Shown in pieces: positions 37,501 through 52,500 of a DNA stretch of 64,000 nucleotides. This DNA is from Cladorhizidae sp. MBARI D1340-BT2. Its lineage: Eukaryota; Porifera; Demospongiae; Poecilosclerida; Cladorhizidae. The notes below the pieces were generated by a model. It was not told where the DNA came from. It made no database searches and saw only the letters and a program-made list of their open reading frames with translations. The translations under genes were made by a program, and so were the position numbers. The stretch's first letter is position 1. Every line of letters starts with the position of its first letter. Where the stretch lies: NCBI GenBank assembly GCA_028752905.1, contig JAQNBH010000010.1, forward strand, positions 25,958,242 through 26,022,241. Reading direction: 5' to 3'.

Positions 37501-40500
37501 TGGGAGCTAATAAAGAGAAATGTACTGTTTCCTTTACTCAATTGCTGCAACTCAAACAATCTAAACACTCATATTTGCCTCTGACCTAACAGCATCCATC
37601 TAAGTTACCAAAAAATATTTTTGTAAAATCATATGACACCAAATTTCATGCAAAGCTGGCATGGAAAATTTACGGGGGGCTTAAATTTTACACTCTATTT
37701 TGATCTTGCCTTCCCCCCTCTCCAATTATCGGCAATATTAACAAGTACAGTACCTCACATGGGATTTTCATAGATAAATGTGACCTTTTTGAACAGAATC
37801 TTGATAGGATAGACTTTTTTTTTAAATTGTGTTGTAAGGCAATACCTGCTCATCATACCTCTGTGTATATATATGTGTGCACAATATATATATATATATA
37901 AAGTAGTAGCGTCTGTTATATTTTATGGTTTTGATTGGACTGTTTATTTGTCAGCAACCCACAAACCTATCCAGAGCAAACTTTGTGTAGACTTTAATAA
38001 CCACCCTAGGAAGGTGAAATGAAGAAAGTAGCTCTTTTCTACGATCCTAAGCGGCCATTTTCTTATTAAGGGAAATAACTGCGCATGCATTTTTCAGATT
38101 CCCAACAGTACACACAATGCAACACAGCGGAATTATCAACAACTGCCCTAGAATATGCCCAAAATATTATCCTGAGAACAGAACACTACTAAACCAAAAC
38201 AAAAAGTCCCCCAAATCCAAGGAATGCTATCTATTTATCTGAATTAAGTAAACAAATTTCTAATTTTATGTGTATTACTGAGAACAAAACCCAAAGAAAT
38301 ATTTTATATCTCCATCATCCTCAGTGATGACTAGCTATGGAGTAGTAAAGATGGCAACATAAGGAGGTGCTTAGGAGTAGCTGCGTGCTGCAAAGAAACG
38401 AAGAATCCCTTTCGACATGAGAACCTCGACTGTATTGCTATTGCTATGTAATACTATAGAGAAGCAACATAAGGCAGTGATCAGGAGAAGTTGCACACAG
38501 CCAGAGCAGAAGAGAAGAATTATTATTCCTATGCATCATTGTAGTATTGCTTGCTATTGTGTGCCAACTGGTTTCATGGAGAGCCCGATTACTGGGTAAC
38601 AAGAGAAAACAGCTCATTTTAGGCTTTTTGACAGTTCTGTGGGATCACCACAGATAGCTCCCTTTAAGGTTAGATTTTGAATTTTAGAATGAAACAGTGT
38701 TCAATACTTGCATCACTTCTGTTAACTCCCCTGAAAAACACTGGGAACCCCTGATATTATGTTTTCAAGCTGGTATGGTATTCAGAAATATTAGCTGTAG
38801 TGAATGATTAGTTATCACTACTTGCATTGTTCTCTATTATGTTTGGATAGCACACAATATATACAAACATCATGGGCTGATCTAGAAAAAAACATTGCGT
38901 GGTGATCCATTTAAAACCACCCCCAAAAGGGCTTTAAGCCATGACTTTCATTCTTGTGATGAAGGAAATAGCTCATTTTTGGTCTTTTTGTAGCAGTTTG
39001 TCCACCCTGTCTGATAGATCCCCCTTATTTTTTACCTGAGCTAACCAGATAGCAAGCAGAACATAATTATTAGGTATCTTTACTGGTGTTTTTTACCTGA
39101 ATCATTTTTTACCTGAATCAATTGCTCATTTTATGTATATGTTGGCAATCATATCACCAGGTGTCATATACCTTAATGACTGGATTGTGACTATGAAATA
39201 TACTGTGACATTGATCAAGTCACTTTTCTCTTTCCTCCCCCCCCCCCCCCCCCACCCCCCCACCAATTGTGACAATGTCAGGTATACCTGCTAGTACATA
39301 ACTAAATGTGGAACAAAAATCAAAGTCCATACATGTACTGCTAAATATCATTTTGGGAGCAACTCTGTAGCATTTATAGTGTCTTTAGTTTTCAGTTAAT
39401 CAGCTCCGAAAATACACCCACCGCAATCTTCTTTAAAATAGCTAAGCAGCAGATTTACACATTTCTATCTATTATCTTCCTTATCTATATCTGTCAATCT
39501 GTCTGTCTGTCTGAATATTAATATTTATCTATCTATCTTCCATCCATTCATCTTATCCACTATCTATCTATCTATCTACTGTCTATCTATAAACTATCTA
39601 TATATGTATAGGATAGCCTATACAAAAGAGTCGGTTATGCGCTTATGTAACCTCCGAGTTTGCGGTTACCCTGAGGCAAAGCCGAGGAATGTAACAGCAA
39701 ACGAGTAGGTTACACTGGCGCATAACCGACTCTTTTGTATAGGCTATCTTACTTATACTACATTGCGCATGCGCTAAACTACATAGCAACTAGAAATGGA
39801 AGAATTTTTTACTCAAGGCGCCCCAGCTATTGACAAAGTACTGCTAGATAAACACGCAGCTGAGTTGGAACAACTTCCTTCAACTGATAATCAAAAACTC
39901 CTTCAACTTCATGGATTTATGAGCCCAGATATTTTGCAGTGTTACGCGCAAACGAGTAGGTTACACTGCAGCACTGAACATCTATATAAATTATATCAAG
40001 TGAATATTATCATGCTTCATGAACAGTGAACATTAATAGCTAAAGCGCAAACGAGTAGGTTACACTGGCGTGAGTGGAGTATAGGCTTATTATACTACAT
40101 TGCTCACGCGCTAAACTACATCCGGTTAAAAGTGTAGGTTACGCGCCTATGTAACCTACAGTTATTAACCAATCAGATTAGCCACAGATGACGTGATGTA
40201 GTATAAATATATTTTTCCATATTATCTATTTATCCATTCATCTATCTATTTCTTTCTCTTATATAAAGTAAAGAAACAAAACATTTCCCCCACTTTACCA
40301 TGAGCACCATGCAGATCACAAACATTTAGAGGAGCCATTACCTTTTAAAACCGTGTACATTGATTGTATTTAATATGCGAATCATTTAAAAGTTCTTCTA
40401 AATATTTGTGGTTTATTTGGATACATTCAAGCCAAACTACATAAAAACATACCAAAAAACTTATCAATGAACTTATCAATGTAATATTGGGAAGTGTGAT

Positions 40501-43500
40501 GGGACTCACTGATTGGTTTGACCCTTATTTTAAAAATAGTGCACATAAGTTCATAAGTTCATAATCCTCAGACGAGGAAAATTGTAGGAAAATGCAGAGT
40601 CAGGGATCAGTGAGCCATCTGTCAGAATTCGCCAGCACAAGCACAGCCTCTGATATGTCCTCCCAAGGTCCTTGAGCCTCACCATCCATGGACCATTTGC
40701 CTGTGGCCAGCCTTGCTGTAACTTCTGAACCCTCCCCAGCTTCAAGGTTTATGTTCCTGATGAAGGTCCCACACAACTACTGCAATAACTAATACAGCCT
40801 TCACCAGGGATCAGAACAGGTATGACAAAACTTCCTATTTGCCAGCTTGAAGTTGCAGTGCAGGTAATCCAGTAACTGTCTTGCCTTGCAGCAAACCTGG
40901 GAAATGTCCGTACTCCATAACAGGTCGACTAACTACTAGATACCTGAAGGAAAACACCTGACAGATCTGCTCCCATACACTACTAGTCAAGTCTTTGGTG
41001 GGTGCTGCCTCCTGGAGATCACGAGACATTGATCTTCCATCTGGCTGTCCCTAAAGTAGAGTCATCATTCTCCAGTTGATGGCTGAATTCGTCTTTATTA
41101 TCGTCCCCAAGTCCCTCCTCTGTGCAATCAGGCTGTCATCTTCCATTCAGCCATCATCTTCCATATCAGACTCCTCCAGATCCAATCTCATGAGGGGTAG
41201 TAGTACCACACTCTGCACCTACCTGCAGCTTACTTTCTTCCCATTGTCTCTGTTTTTCTGCTTGTGTTTGGGTATGCACCATGTTGGAAATCTCTACAGA
41301 CGGTGGTCCCATCCAAAATCCCAGAGGTTCAGAAGATTCATACCCAGTAGCATGTCATAATTGTACTCCTTCTTGACACAGTCAACATCTCTAGCATGTT
41401 GTCCGCTTCCACTGTAGCTAGTGGTTGCTTCTCAGTCATCATGCCATTGTAGGCTTCCATTCCATATGCTCTCCCTAATACTTGCTGGCACCAGGTCAGC
41501 CCTTACAATTGTTCTCTTGACTCCTATATCCACGAGTATTCTCTCCACATCCTTGTCCCCAATTCGGCCTGGATAATTCTCCTTACCATCTCACTTTTCA
41601 CAGGCTCTAGTAATGAAAGGGAAGATGCCATATAGATGTCTTCCATCTTCGGGTTCTTGCTATTGTCCTTTTTCCTCATTTTCTGGCAGTCTGATAGAAA
41701 GTGCCCATAGTTGTTGCACTCAAAAAAACCTTGATTTTGACAGAGTCAAACTGGTTTCTGTCTCCATTACTGCATGGTGGGATTGTCTTGTTTCTGTTCA
41801 TGCTCTGTTACAGAGAGTCTTGACTCTAACCTGCTTCTTTGCTGAGGATGGTGGTGTAGTCTCCATTTCCAAGTTACGTCTGTAATGATCTTCTCTTTGG
41901 TGGGGTTTCCTTTGCTACCGGTGCAGCTCCTTGCCAGCCTTCTGTTCTTCCAGGTCATTCCCATCCTCTGATGCTCATAAAGTTAGCAGCTATCTTCAAA
42001 ACTTGTTTCAAGGTACCTTGTGCCTGGTCCTTCATATGGTTAGCCAGTGGTTTAGGCATCAGTTCAGTCTCACTCCTTCCATGGCAGTAGTTCTGCTTCA
42101 TTGGTCATTGTCTTGCAGTCGGCCACCCACTTCAGTGCATGCTAAGTTGAAATATCTCTTCACACACACTGTCCAAGTTACTCCAGACTTCCTCCTGAGT
42201 TGGTCCATCCTCTTTTTATATGTGTGCGTCACCTCGTAGTGCTCATAGAGGGCTTGTTTCAGACTGTTTTAGTCACATCAGCTGTGACTATCCAGAACAA
42301 CATACACTTGGTTCACATCTGGATTGCGAATGGGCATCAAATTCCTGCACTACCATTTTTTGTACTTCATAACTGCCCAAGTGAGCTCCAAAAGATTCAA
42401 AATGCACTTCTATATCTTTGCCCTGTTCTAACATCTCAATTTCAGTATGTTGCTTTGAGTCTTGCTGCTGACTGTCAACGCTGTTCATCCTTCCTCCGCC
42501 TTTGTCGTTCTTCATCCTGATGCTGCTCCTTGCTCCTGTGTCATCATCTTGCATCCCTCAGATAATGCATGTGGACATGTACATACTCTTCCCTGTTGCT
42601 GGAGGAGAATGAACTGCCAGGGATGCTGTTGACTCGGAAGTTATGTCCATGATTGGGCTGGAGGAATTTTCGGACTGGTTATTTATTCTGTAATTTCTCT
42701 GTCTCATTTCCATAGCATTCTGGTAAAGGTTATCACCATTCTTCGATGATATCCCAATGCTGCCACCACTTGACACACGAGGTCAACCAACGATTTAGCA
42801 AAACTGCACTTGGCACTGTGAGAAATTTGAATTGTGGTTGTTCTGCTGGGTAGTGCTGCCACCAGTCTGGGTCCCAAGGGTTGGTTTACTCTCAGATACT
42901 GAACTCAGTTATATTTTATAATAGTACATCTGACTCACCACTTCCAAATGCCTGTCCATTCTGCACCTCAACTGATTATTAATGTTTGGGTCCTAGGAAA
43001 AAAATCTTCTAGCACCGAAGTAAACTGTATGAAGCAAAAATAAAAAGCCTACCAAAGTCAGTAAAAATCATATATTGTAGCTGTAGTTGAGATGGAGTTT
43101 GTTTTTGCATCTTTCTTGCTGATCAGCTACCTATACACGCGCAGAAAACAATTTTCTGCAGAGAAGAAAGAGCTGAAGATAAGGCAGAGCTACAAAGGTT
43201 GTGACTGAACAAACTCCAGAAGTCCAGATGCAGGGCGTATAAACATAGCAACAGGTCTCTAGATATGTTGTTGATCTAGCTAGTTTGACCACAGATAGTA
43301 TACAGCTATGTAGCTCCAAGTTTACAACTGCAGCATCACAAACACAAGAGTAAATGAAATTCTTTTCAATGCACACTCAAATAGTTATATGAACGCTTAA
43401 TTTGTTGCTCTGATTCGACTCAAACTACCTATTGTGGTCGACCAGAAAAAAGCACATTATAATAATTTGAATTCAGCATGGACACAAACCAATGCACATC

Positions 43501-46500
43501 AATGCACATTGATTTGTGTGTGGACAGGTCTTAAGATAGCTACCTTATAAGGCAGGCCTCTGCCCTTATAATACAGTGGGTTTCTAATTAACAGCTCTAG
43601 CTATAGTTTTGAGTCTTGTCACCCTGTGACAAGCATCCTGCCAGAGAGATAGTCCACAAATCTCTCATAGAGTGGTCCTCTGACACCAGCTCTAAATAGT
43701 AAATTCAGGACAAAATGATGTGGGCACCGAATTAAATACCTTGGACAGATCCAAGAATATCAGACCACACTATGCTCCAGGATATTATGCCAGTCTCTGT
43801 TGGTGGAAAGAATGGCCTCTTGGGTTGAACTACCCAACTAAACCTGAGCTGTTTTGTTAAGAGGAGGTGGTTGTCCGCGACATATTCCATCAGTGCAATA
43901 TACACAACTCTTTCCAAGAGCTTTGAAGGAGAGGAGAGTAAGGCCTGTAATTTGCAGCAACATACTCATCACCCTTCTTGAAAATCGGGGTGACATATGC
44001 AAGTTTCCAGTCATCTGTTTGTTACCTTGCCTGAGAAAGTGAATGATTGATATGGAGTGAGCACAACTTCGCAGCACCATGGTGGAAATCTCATCAGGAC
44101 CTGATGCAACATTCACCCACATTTTCTGTCAAGCATGAACACATTATATAGTTCACACTGAAGTGAGGAGAGAATTGAAGCCACCCCATAGTAGGTGGAG
44201 TGAAGGCTACAGATTTAGGAGAGAAAATGGATGCAAACTGAGTGTCAAGAAGAGAAGGCTGATTTTAGCAATAGAGGGAAATTATGTGGAACATGATAGT
44301 ATTCTCACGAAACATAGCAAAAGGAAGACCAAGACTCCTGTCTTGATCTGAACAATAGAAGGAGAGCCTAGTATTCCTCAGATGAGAGGCAGCCTTGTTC
44401 CTAAGCATCCTCTAGACTGCTCAGTTCTCCGGTATGTTAACCTTCTTGGCTGCCCTATGGGCCTTATCACATTGGATGTTTCACCATAGCCGTCAAAGGC
44501 AGGCTCCTTCTGCAGCTCACAAGTTTGGAGGGAATGAACTTTAACATGGTGCTCTTCATGCTTGGTTTGAAAATATCTCAGATGGTGGTCAAGTTAGCCT
44601 CATCATCCTCCATTGGATCTGATAACTTGTCCACAAAAAAATAATTCACTCTCTCAAAATCTGTTCTTTTATAGAGCGAAATCATATGCCTAGGTCATCT
44701 TTGTTGAGGTTTTACGAGCAAAAGAAAAAGAGTGATGCAGTTGTGGTCTGATTAACCAAGTGGAGATGTGAGTTACCTTTCATCATGCATTGTAACATGA
44801 TAACGGGGGACTCACTCACATACGGTAGAAGTCCTCCCCATAGCGGGAATGGTCTTGATGAAGCAATCTGTAAAATGGAATAGTAACCTCAGCTTGGAGA
44901 ATCTCAGTGTCAAGCCAGGATTCAGTTAGGGCAATAACATCAGGCCTGTGATTGTTTGCCATAAACCTTAAGTTGTCATCTTTGGCAACATAATTCTACA
45001 GTTTGTGTAGGACCCAAGTCCAGTAGCCTCATCATGTAGGGTGGCTAGAGTGTAGGATTGAAGAGTATAAAGAGGCTGGAGTTATAGTAGACTATATTTG
45101 CATTTGTGGTAGTGCCAGTTCACATTTGGCTGCTGTAAACTAACATATTCTTCAACACCCATGCCTACGTAATTGCAGTGTTACCATACATTATATGTGT
45201 CAGACTGGACTCCTTCCTGATTGTCCTTGACTGTTGCACTCAACTACCACAAGGGAATTCCGTGGTCATTCTAAATACATCCTGGCAGCAGTGGAGAACT
45301 GTATTCCACAAGAACTCTGCCATAGATAACTAAGTAATAATACTACCTAGGTGGCTAAAAAGTGGCTAGATCAGAGGGATACTATTAGTGAGCTGTTAAC
45401 ATGATGCATATCTACTTTTTCTTCCACTTCAAGCATGCCTTGAATCCTTCGTGAAAGCAACCCAAACATACATTCGGTCTTCTAAGGATCTTTTCTCCAT
45501 TTACTTTCCCCCACTCATATTTTCGTACTACTAGAAGACTCAATGCCGTTCAGCAAACAATCCATTTCTAGATTCAGTCAAGCACCAAAATGTGTAAAAA
45601 ATTGTCAATACAATAAATATGCCTATGAATATGCAATATCAAGTCCAGCTGAGCTGAGTCAGCAAACAGCCGCATGTTTTCATACCAAGAAGTGATCTTT
45701 CAAAGTTTGCTCTTGTAACAATAGTTAACAGCACAGGACTTCAACAAGCTACATATAATTCATGTGTTCAGGCATGTATGAATACTTTAGTAACAACTGT
45801 GTAAATAATCAAATCTGTCATTGGTTTGAATAACTTATTGAGGATAGTTTCTGCAGGCTATATATACATATAATATATATATATAGGTGTATATACCTAC
45901 CTATATATATACCTATATACAAGTAGAAACAAGACTAAACTTTAAAATTTTTTTTAACAAGTGTAGACCACAAACCTCACTTTTGATATCAATTAATCAT
46001 CTAGTGACTATTGTATGCCAGTTACAAGCATGAGAGAGAAATAAAGTAGTAGAAACATAGATAGATCCTTGAAGATGATTCCAAGGTTTTTATTATCTTT
46101 TTGTCTGTTATTTTCTACCTTAACAATGGATTCAAGACACTCAAAAGAGTCCTCGGAGCTAATAGGAGCTGGCAGTTAACAAACTGCCATTGTGTGTTTT
46201 AATTGAGATATGGGATTGTTTTGTTTGAGATAGTGCCATTGCCCTTTTTTTAATTAAGTGAGTCATTATATGGATACTAGCATTACTCCCTGATTTTCGT
46301 CTACCATCCTGGATTCGACATGGAATTATGAGTATCAAATAAACCTGTTTAGGTTGTACAAAAATGGCAACAATAAAAACACTGACATACGTGAGGAGCA
46401 TTGCGCTATCACGGGGTTCACTGGACAGATTATTCCTAAGATAGTCCTGAAAATTATTAAGTAGAACGCTGGAATCCGAAGACACAATAAACTTGTTGCC

Positions 46501-49500
46501 ATCAGTGAAGGTGATACTCCTGGTAAGAACAATACGAAGGCTAGGTGTGAGGCGTTGAAAGAGCTGTACTCAAAAATAAGTAGGGAAGGAAGAAGGAGTG
46601 AGGAAATAGAAGTAGAGGGTATTAGGAGTGGAGGAATGGAAGGAAAAGCAGGGAGGTTTGAAAAAATAATTTATATGTCCAGTGAGTAAAATTGATTAGT
46701 GAGAAAGTAATTGTGAAGCATGTAAAAAAAAAATGTTAAGTTTAGTATTTGAGTCTTACAGGGTCCATTGCGTTGGCTATAGAAATCGCTCTCTGCACTG
46801 TTGTTGTAAGGTTACGATTAAAGGCTGTGTACTGCATAGGAGGAAGAAAAAAGAATAAAATCACGTTTGAAATGTTCAGGAAAAACATGTGCAGACACCA
46901 TTAACAATGTTGGAACCACACTAATGGTGGATATGAAAACAACAGTTCTAAATAATGCACACCCGTTAATTCTCCACCCCCAAAAAAATCGTTGCATAAT
47001 TTTTTAAGAGGGAAACAGAGAAGGAGCTGTTTTTTTGTGAGCCAGATAGAAAAAAAGAACAATTTACAGGTTCAAGATACTGAGACACATCGAGTCAAAG
47101 AATTATACAATTTTTTCTAACTATAAATGTGTTGCAGCTTATGTGTGGTGGGAAATTTGTAGCAATCACTAAGTAGCTTTGGAGTTAGCGATTGAGCTAG
47201 AAACTTCGTTGTCAAATTTTGTCAAACAGAGATTATTCTACTTTTTAAGAAGACTAAGAGAGGATAGCAAGAAAGATTTTTGTTCAAAGGGTGTGCCATC
47301 GGCCAGTTGCAAAAACTTGTAGGAGCTCAACCATATCACATCTCCATCACTGGCAAATATAGTTGCTTACTCGTTTGATTTTCATGACATTTGCTCTATC
47401 TACATCACCCACAAATAAGTTGATAAGAACCAGCAGACAGGACTAGCCAAGATGTGATGCCGAACATCAAAATTCATTTATTTGGCCTAACACGTGAACC
47501 AATTCCCAACATTTCATTTCAAGCAAACACACTATTTAGTGGCCGAATCTCATGAAAACACGTTTTGCCTCAGGTGTACGTACGTACATAACTACATGTG
47601 TTCATTACATGGAGCAATAAATGGGCACAATATACATGTGTGTGTGTGTGTGGACTGCAATATCGTAAGGAATGGTTCAGCGTAAAGGTGGAACCATGTA
47701 CAACAAGGAAAGGAAAAGAATGAAAAATTGGAGCAATGAATGAGCAAGAAAGAGCAAAGCAAGCTGTGGAAACTGAGGATCTAAGGAGAGTTAGGCTAAG
47801 AAAACCTTTATTTCAGGCATGCAAACATAGTACATCATGTGGAGTAATGCATTGCAAACTGCTTTGCTCAACACCATGCCTAGTTAGTCTTCAGTCCTGC
47901 ATGTATTGAACCATTTTCTCATTAATATTTATATCCAACAGTAGCCTGTCACTTGATGAATATCATAAACTTCATATATATTGCACTCCCCCTAGCAAAA
48001 CAACAGCAACAACAAAAACAACAAAACAGATGTTCACAAAAAATAGGTACTTACTAAACAAAAACACAAAATAATTTAAACCCATTATCGTTATCAATGG
48101 AAAGGAGAAGGGACTAGTTTTGTGAGCCAGATAAAGAAAGAGCTTGAAACTTGAGACAGACTAAGAAGGAGCTGGTAATTGCCTCTTAAAGAATATGTTG
48201 TAAACTGACTTCACTTTCCCAACACTAAGTTTCTCCATAAAACATAATTGAATAGATGAGAGTAAAGGTTGCAATGTTGGCATCCTGCATGAGCTAGATA
48301 TTAAATCCCTGCATGTGGATTAAATTATAGAAGTTTTTTGGAATTTCAAAGTGCATGGAAGAGGAGATAACTGTGAAGAAACAGATCTAGAGTAGAAAAG
48401 TGACCAGAAGTACTTTGCAATAACAATTTCATTGAGGAATAAGCATATCAAGAAACTGGGAACAATTCTAGCTAAAGGAGAAATATCTACGGAATATTTC
48501 TGACCTATGAATACCAAAGAAAGACCGTTTAGCTGCTGTAATGGTAACGACAGGAATATGGCCATGTCAAGAAAGACCATTTAGAGCACATTAAGGGGGG
48601 AAGAGGGCTGAAAACACATATTTTTTCAAAAATTTTTTTTTGCCCAAAAGGGTTCATAGTATGTCTGGAGTTTGAGTTTCAAGTTTCAGAGCAAGTGAAT
48701 ACTTGCATCAGAAGATATAGCCATTTTTATACAGTGCATTATTATTCCATTAATTTTCATTTCATTTCACTTCACATTGGAAGAGGTTCTCTCCCAGTCT
48801 TACCTGGCTACAATCGGGGGGTCGGTGATGATCGCCTATCCAAAATACAGTTTTTATATATCAAAATGTTGCCAATTTCATGGAGACCCTTACCAGTCGT
48901 TTGCGCAATGAATTGGCCAGGCGGGAGGGGGGGGGGGGGGGGTAGTGCGCAACCTCTAAGACAAGCAGATTTTTTTTAGGTCACGTGTTTTTTAGTCGGT
49001 TCGCTTGGAACTTTCACACTGTTGAGTTATGGGGAAGAGAACAGAGAAGCATTTTAAACAGAAAGGCCAAGGATTCAAGAAGAGTGACGACAAGAAGAAG
49101 AAAGCCCTACAGGCGGCTGTTGTTGAGCCTGTCACAGTAGCCGCGCCAGCAAGTTTTAATGTTTATCTCTGTACTAAAAAGTTACTAGCTGTTTCCTTCC
49201 TTTGTTAGTGAGTCTCTTGGATCCTGTAGGTGGGGTAGCGCCTTCTGTGAACCTTCACTTTCCTTGCAATCAATTGCAAATGTCTGAAGAGAGGCCAGTT
49301 CCATTTGTGACTATGACCAGTGACTATGACCAGGAAGAAGTAGGCTCTCATGGATCGTTCAGCTGCTTCTGTAGCTGTTGCTACTGGATCTACTGGCTCT
49401 ACCTCTTTGGACTCGGGTGGTGTTGGAGAACTAGGTAAGGGTAATCGTATAATAAACTTAGATAAGCTGAGAGAGGTCATAGAAAGGTGTAATAAGTGTA

Positions 49501-52500
49501 TTCAATGTGGTAACTGAGCTCCCTTGCAACTGAAGCCCGTAGGGCAGGCATGGTGTCTCATTTTTACTTTTTTACAAATTGTAGTAACACTCAAGACATC
49601 TCAAACCCTGTATCTGTAGAAGCATTCTTTGAACATCCAGTCAGTACTGGGTGCTCGCATTGCTGGAATTAGTCATTCTGGTCTGGAAGATATCACTGCA
49701 GTCATGGATATGTTGCCCCCTCTTGGTTCCACTTGTTTTTTTAAATATACTAGGTCAATAGGGAGTGACGCAAATGCAGTAACAGAGTATTATGTTGGAT
49801 GCCGCTCATAGGTTACATGGAGTGACGCAAATGCAGTAACAGAGTATTATGTTGGATGCCGCTCATAGGTTACATGATTTTTGTAGGGTTAGGCATGAAG
49901 ACATCATTGATGTTAGTATTACTGTTGACGGCACATGGCTTAGACAGGGCCACAAATCAAATTATGGCTTGGTTGCGGTGATGTCTTGGGACACTGGAGA
50001 AGTTTTAGATTATTATCTTATGTCTAAGTTCTGTCAAGCTTGTGCGCGAAGACCTGAAGATGAAACAGAAGCAAGTTACACAGAATGGTTTGAGGGTCAC
50101 AAGGTAAAAATTGTGAAGCCAATTTTGAAGGCTCTTCGGGTTCTATGGAAGTTGTAGGAACACAAACTTTTTTAGCGTTCAGTGGAGAGACTGAAGCTTA
50201 GGTACACACACATAAATTAGTGATGGGTATACAAATGCACATAAACGGTTGTTGGAAGTCGAGCCTTACGGTCCGAGCCTTACGGTCCTAGTGTCTTTGG
50301 GTGGTGCTAGGGGGGTTAGTCGTGTGTCTATAGTTAAAATGCAAACCTACTATAGGGGAGCAATTAGAAAGGACAACCTAGAGGGGATGATTTGCGATGT
50401 GAAAGCGATTTTTTATCACTCTTAGTCAACTATGGAACATCCCAACACGAGTATTGTCCTACAGGAGTTTTGAGTTGGTGTAAGTTTAATCCAGCTTGTG
50501 CTAAAGGTGAGGTACCACCAGTACCGATAGGCTTATGATTCCTCTGGACAAGGCTAGGAGGTTTTTGATAAATTAATGTCCGAGGATCTTTTGTGCAAAT
50601 GTTTAGGTGGTTATACACAACCAAAATGAGTTTAATTCTGTTGTGTGGAGTAGAGCGGGTAAGACAGCACATACGAGTGCAACAAGTGTCAGGCTTGCTG
50701 TCGAGAGGCAGCAGAGTTCAATGGAGGGCGGAGCATTGTATGGTCCTGGCATGGGGACCTGTAACATTTTATTTTGTTATGTGTCTTTTGCTTTCTATTG
50801 TCAAACAGAGATTACTGGAAGATACTTTTGTTTATATGTCTTTTTGTCAAGCTTAGGAATTAGTGGAGGATGACTTTTGTTTGTGTTCTATTGTTTTTCA
50901 GGGGTTACTGGAGGGTGTCGGAAGACATGTGTGGAGGGTGACGATGGATGGACCTGGGCATGGGAACCCTGCAAATGATGACGTGTTTATGTTTGCTAAT
51001 TCAATATTAGCAAAGCAACATACATGTAACAAGTCTGATGCGTCTTTAATTTATGTGTATGTATATATATATATACCACTTGCCTGCCCCACCTCATATA
51101 TGCCCACATGCCACCTCAGTTGCTCATTGTCCCTGATGATTGCATTAGCATGAAACTGCAGTAGGACTAGCCATCCCAGTACTTTTCTATATATATATAT
51201 ATATATATTGTTGGTTTTCAGGTTGTAGTTAGGATGTAGGATACTGCTGTTGTTGAAAAAATAAAGGACTGTGAAAAGTCAAACATTTTGTTTGTACACA
51301 CACAATTCTAGTGATGAGGGATGTATTCTGGTGAACAGGGGGTGTTTCTGGCAGCTGGGATGTGATTACAAACTGCTTGGACTTCAAGGCTCAATAAATC
51401 TGAAGTGATTTTTGAAAAACCGTTCAAATGATAACTTGAATATTTTTTATCCTTTCATTAAAAAAATATATATCATTTGAAAGCAATTTTTATATTCTAC
51501 AACTTGCGCGAGAGTTTTTGTTTGATAGCATTACTAAAAAAGACCTATAGATGAAAATGTAACGTGATGTCATAAAGCTATGTTCAGAAAATGAGACAAA
51601 AAAAAAAAAATTCAAAATTTCAAGACGCGCAGTTTGTAGTGCTCATTATGATTGACTAATAGACCGATAAGAGCCCCGCAAAGGTCGTTACTGCAACGTG
51701 GTTTACTTAACGGCTTACGGTCCGCACTGGAAGAGCCTATAATGAGCTAGGAAAAAATGATGGCGAAACAAAATAACAAAAGAGACTTACCATTAGAAAG
51801 TACAGACTGCAAGCTATAATTTGATATATAAATCGGGAAACTAGAGTGAATGCGAGCAAAGATATGGTACTTTATATGAGACTATGCGATACACAGCCTT
51901 CTTTCCCCCTTAACCAACAAAGAAGATGCCTTTATTAATTTATAAGTAAGCAAAAAAAATATGCAATATTATATGTGATGTACATAAACTTTTGTGCTGG
52001 TTTATAAATTGGTAAAGGGTTTGATTTGTCAGTGGTCTAAATTGGTATATTTTTCCCCCTTTATTACTTGACAAGTGGATCTTGACAAGTGGATCTGACA
52101 TAATGTATTTCTATATAGAATTTTGTTTACATTGATTTAACTATCATTTTATTCTCTCTATTACTTCATATAGGGTTGAGGACATTTTTTGCCAAATATT
52201 CCGAAGGCAAGCATAAATTGACACACAAATCAATCTCTCTCCCTTGGTGGCTGACTTAGACTAGGCCTGATTTTGCTGATTTAGCTCACGTCAACATGCT
52301 GACCTCTTCCTCCCTATCAATGTTTAGCTCATGATCAATAAATGCAGCACACAATAAAATTGTGGTTAAAATATCCAAACAAAATTTACCTAGTAGGCTT
52401 CACACACTGGTTTTTGTTGTCAACAATATTAGTGAGTGGTTTGTATTTCCCAACTTTTGAGTAATGGTAATTAATAGAAGACCCTTTACCATACTTAGAA

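Larger units (their letters stand above)
36858..46390 (-). other. ADAM intron 9 (9.5 kb) splitting the protease domain
   Basis: This is the longest intron seen. It lies between the core-strand exon and the zinc-site exon. It contains a hairpin at 37421-37519, a poly-C tract, a TCTA microsatellite, a short inverted-repeat element, gypsy gag remnants and a LINE remnant, all listed separately. About 37520-39230 and 45050-46390 hold nothing I can name. Confidence 0.55.
48593..51913 (+). mobile_element. Mutator-like (MULE) DNA transposon, degenerate, 3.3 kb
   Basis: The left terminus reads aaggggggaagagggctg from 48593, and the right terminus, complemented from 51912, reads aagggggaaagaaggctg. 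They match at 15 of 18 positions. Between them is a broken transposase in the plus orientation. No clean 8-9 bp target duplication is seen at the edges, perhaps through decay. A 16-bp poly-G lies at 48927-48942. Confidence 0.75.

Noticed and set aside
49205..49480. 91-residue minus-strand frame
   Set aside because: It is a shadow of the MULE-type transposase pseudogene read on the plus strand.
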